Notes under the pieces: generated by a model
The model's database searches: none
Seen by the model: the letters and a program-made list of their open reading frames with translations, nothing else
What the model was told of the DNA's origin: nothing
Made by a program: the position numbers and the translations under genes
Assembly: GCA_040766745.1 (NCBI GenBank)
Contig: JAXGPX010000003.1
Location: 62,001 to 126,000 of the forward strand
Direction: 5' to 3'
Length of the DNA: 64,000 nt
DNA from: JAXGPX01 sp040766745
GTDB lineage: Bacteria; Bacillota; Sulfobacillia; Fermentithermobacillales; Fermentithermobacillaceae
Shown: positions 62,792 through 64,000 of the stretch, one piece after another
Numbering within the stretch: the stretch's first letter is position 1
Layout: every line of letters begins with the position of its first letter

Positions 62792-63896
62792 GGAGCTCAG
62801 CCGTGAGCTCATAAAACGTGGAATCGATGTACACGTATTTGCAGGCCCAGGGCCATTCATAAGCCAGCTGCTGGAACTGGGCATACCGTCAGAACCTATT
62901 GCCCATCTCACCCGAGACATTGTGCCATGCCACGACTTTCTGGCTTTCTTTGAAATCAGAAAGGCCCTGGCAAGAATCAGGCCTGATGTAACCGCGGTTC
63001 ACACTGCTAAAGCAGGCTGGCTTGGACGCCTTGCTTCATGGTCATTGGGCATACCTTGTGTTTACACTCCCCACGGGTGGCCGTTTGCAGAAGGAGTGCC
63101 CGCAGTGCAGAGAAAGGTATTTGCTATCCTAGAAAGGTTAGCCGGCATGTTCTCGTCTGGAATTATCGCAGTGTGTGACTTCGACCGGAGATTGTGCCTG
63201 AAATACAGAATAGTACCTCCTGAAAAGATATCAGTCATACCCAACGGTATTCCTGATCTTGAGAATCTTCCTTTATATAGGCCGCCGGACACAGTCACGC
63301 AAAACGCCGGCCACATTGATCAAGCCGAGGCCCCCCGGTTCGTAATGACTGCAAGGTTTGACAGGCCCAAGGACCATACCTTGCTTATCAAAGCCGTAGT
63401 GCCGCTAACCGGATTGCCCTGGCAAATTCAATTTGCAGGTGATGGCCCCTTGCGGGCAGAGGCCGAGATACTTGTCAGGGAGATGAACCTTGAATCAAGA
63501 ATTGAGTTTATGGGACAAAGACAAGATGTGCCAGAAATACTCCAAAAGGCAGCAGGGTTTATCCTTATATCAAATTCTGAAGGGCTTCCCTTGAGCATTC
63601 TGGAAGCCATGAGAGCCGGATTGCCTATCCTTGCGTCAAGTGTGGGCGGAGTCCCAGAAGCTGTAGAAGACGGAATCAACGGATTTCTTGTCCCAAAGGG
63701 TGACGTAAATACATTGAGGCAGCGTTTTTTAGCCCTTGTAACCGACCCCGGACTCAGAATCAACATGGGCAATGCATCCCGGAAAAGATTTGAAAACAAA
63801 TTCCAGCTATCTATCATGGTTGACCAAACACTTTACGTCTACAACCAGGTGCAAAAGCGCCTCAATCCATCCTCAAAACTGACTGCTGGCTCATAG
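62730..63896 (+). CDS. GT4-family glycosyltransferase
   Basis: The 388-residue protein has an N-terminal acceptor domain with SIGGAQIHVKELSREL and a C-terminal donor domain with VMTARFDRPKDHTLLIKA, FAGDGPLR, and the GT4 signature SEGLPLSILEAMRAGLPILASSVGGVPE. GGGAGGA precedes the ATG at 62730. It should add a sugar to the growing lipid-linked oligosaccharide in the cytoplasm. Its end overlaps, tail to tail, the epimerase on the other strand by 58 bp. Confidence 0.92.
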   Translation: MKITQIVTRSDSIGGAQIHVKELSRELIKRGIDVHVFAGPGPFISQLLELGIPSEPIAHLTRDIVPCHDFLAFFEIRKALARIRPDVTAVHTAKAGWLGRLASWSLGIPCVYTPHGWPFAEGVPAVQRKVFAILERLAGMFSSGIIAVCDFDRRLCLKYRIVPPEKISVIPNGIPDLENLPLYRPPDTVTQNAGHIDQAEAPRFVMTARFDRPKDHTLLIKAVVPLTGLPWQIQFAGDGPLRAEAEILVREMNLESRIEFMGQRQDVPEILQKAAGFILISNSEGLPLSILEAMRAGLPILASSVGGVPEAVEDGINGFLVPKGDVNTLRQRFLALVTDPGLRINMGNASRKRFENKFQLSIMVDQTLYVYNQVQKRLNPSSKLTAGS

Positions 63897-64000
63897 CCTA
63901 GAATTCTTCTTGCCTTTGAAATATCGGCCAGAGTTTGGGGCACATCTCCCGGACTGGAAGGATGGTATTCGATCTTAGCTCTCACCTGCAAAAGGCTTTC
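63839..64000 (-). CDS. NAD-dependent epimerase/dehydratase, C-terminal part (cut by window edge)
   Basis: The minus strand is open from the window end to the stop at 63839-63841. The last 53 residues include EYHPSSPGDVPQTLADISKA and RRILGYEPAVSFEDGLRRF, a close match to the C-terminus of extended SDR sugar epimerases such as UDP-glucuronate or UDP-glucose 4-epimerases. It would supply a nucleotide sugar for the polysaccharide. The start lies outside the window. Confidence 0.85.
   Translation of the reverse strand, partial: ESLLQVRAKIEYHPSSPGDVPQTLADISKARRILGYEPAVSFEDGLRRFCTWL

Overview
The window comes from a spore-forming Gram-positive anaerobe-like bacterium of the Bacillota, of moderate GC. 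The evidence is a gerW (ytfJ)/DUF2953 pair, the tig-clpP-clpX-lonB-lonA order, a tryptophan T-box leader, a tyrosine phenol-lyase, and a Tad pilus locus with no secretin gene. The species cannot be named from the sequence.

Layout. 0-7 kb holds sporulation and housekeeping genes: gerW, a DUF2953 protein, a HAD phosphatase, a frameshifted prolyl oligopeptidase, a GNAT acetyltransferase and a D-Ala-D-Ala ligase-like ATP-grasp enzyme. 7-15.3 kb is the protein quality-control cluster lonA, lonB, clpX, clpP, tig. 15.5-24.3 kb looks like one long minus-strand operon. Its promoter near 24.25 kb overlaps a palindrome typical of GntR/FadR operators. It encodes a UroD-like protein, an M20 amidohydrolase, a four-gene membrane module, a second UroD-like protein, a CyuA-type Fe-S cysteine desulfidase/serine dehydratase and a GntR/FCD regulator.

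The main discovery is that this four-gene membrane module occurs three times with the same gene order: copy A at 18.9-21.7 kb, B at 24.5-27.4 kb and C at 37.2-40.1 kb. Each copy has two polytopic proteins of about 200 residues and two proteins with a soluble domain between terminal membrane helices. None has a recognisable ATPase, so I read it as an uncharacterised membrane complex, perhaps a transport or sensing device.

27.4-32.1 kb holds a CPBP-family membrane protease, a small Cys-rich protein behind a TetR-type operator, an S10 serine carboxypeptidase lying between a decayed tRNA-Leu 3' fragment and the intact tRNA-Leu gene, and a seven-tRNA array (Gly-Arg-His-Arg-Gln-Lys-Leu). Two copies of a repeat element built on a 171-bp unit, in opposite orientations, bracket 32.2-41.0 kb. 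Between them lie degV, a radical SAM gene, a winged-helix regulator, cheX and module C.

41.2-49.1 kb concerns aromatic amino acids. A Trp-specific T-box controls a TrpB2-type tryptophan synthase followed by a ParB/SerK-like putative free-serine kinase. This pair would be expected to make and use O-phosphoserine. A membrane PAS-GGDEF diguanylate cyclase follows. Then come a tyrosine phenol-lyase with a sigma-54 promoter and a divergent TyrR-like sigma-54 activator, with a TyrR-box-like site between them. 49.1-56.8 kb is a complete monoderm Tad/Flp pilus operon. 57.4-64 kb holds a zinc-ribbon protein and an exopolysaccharide operon (phosphoglycosyltransferase, deacetylase, Wzz/BY-kinase, O-antigen ligase, GT4). 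The right edge carries the C-terminus of a convergent NAD-dependent epimerase.
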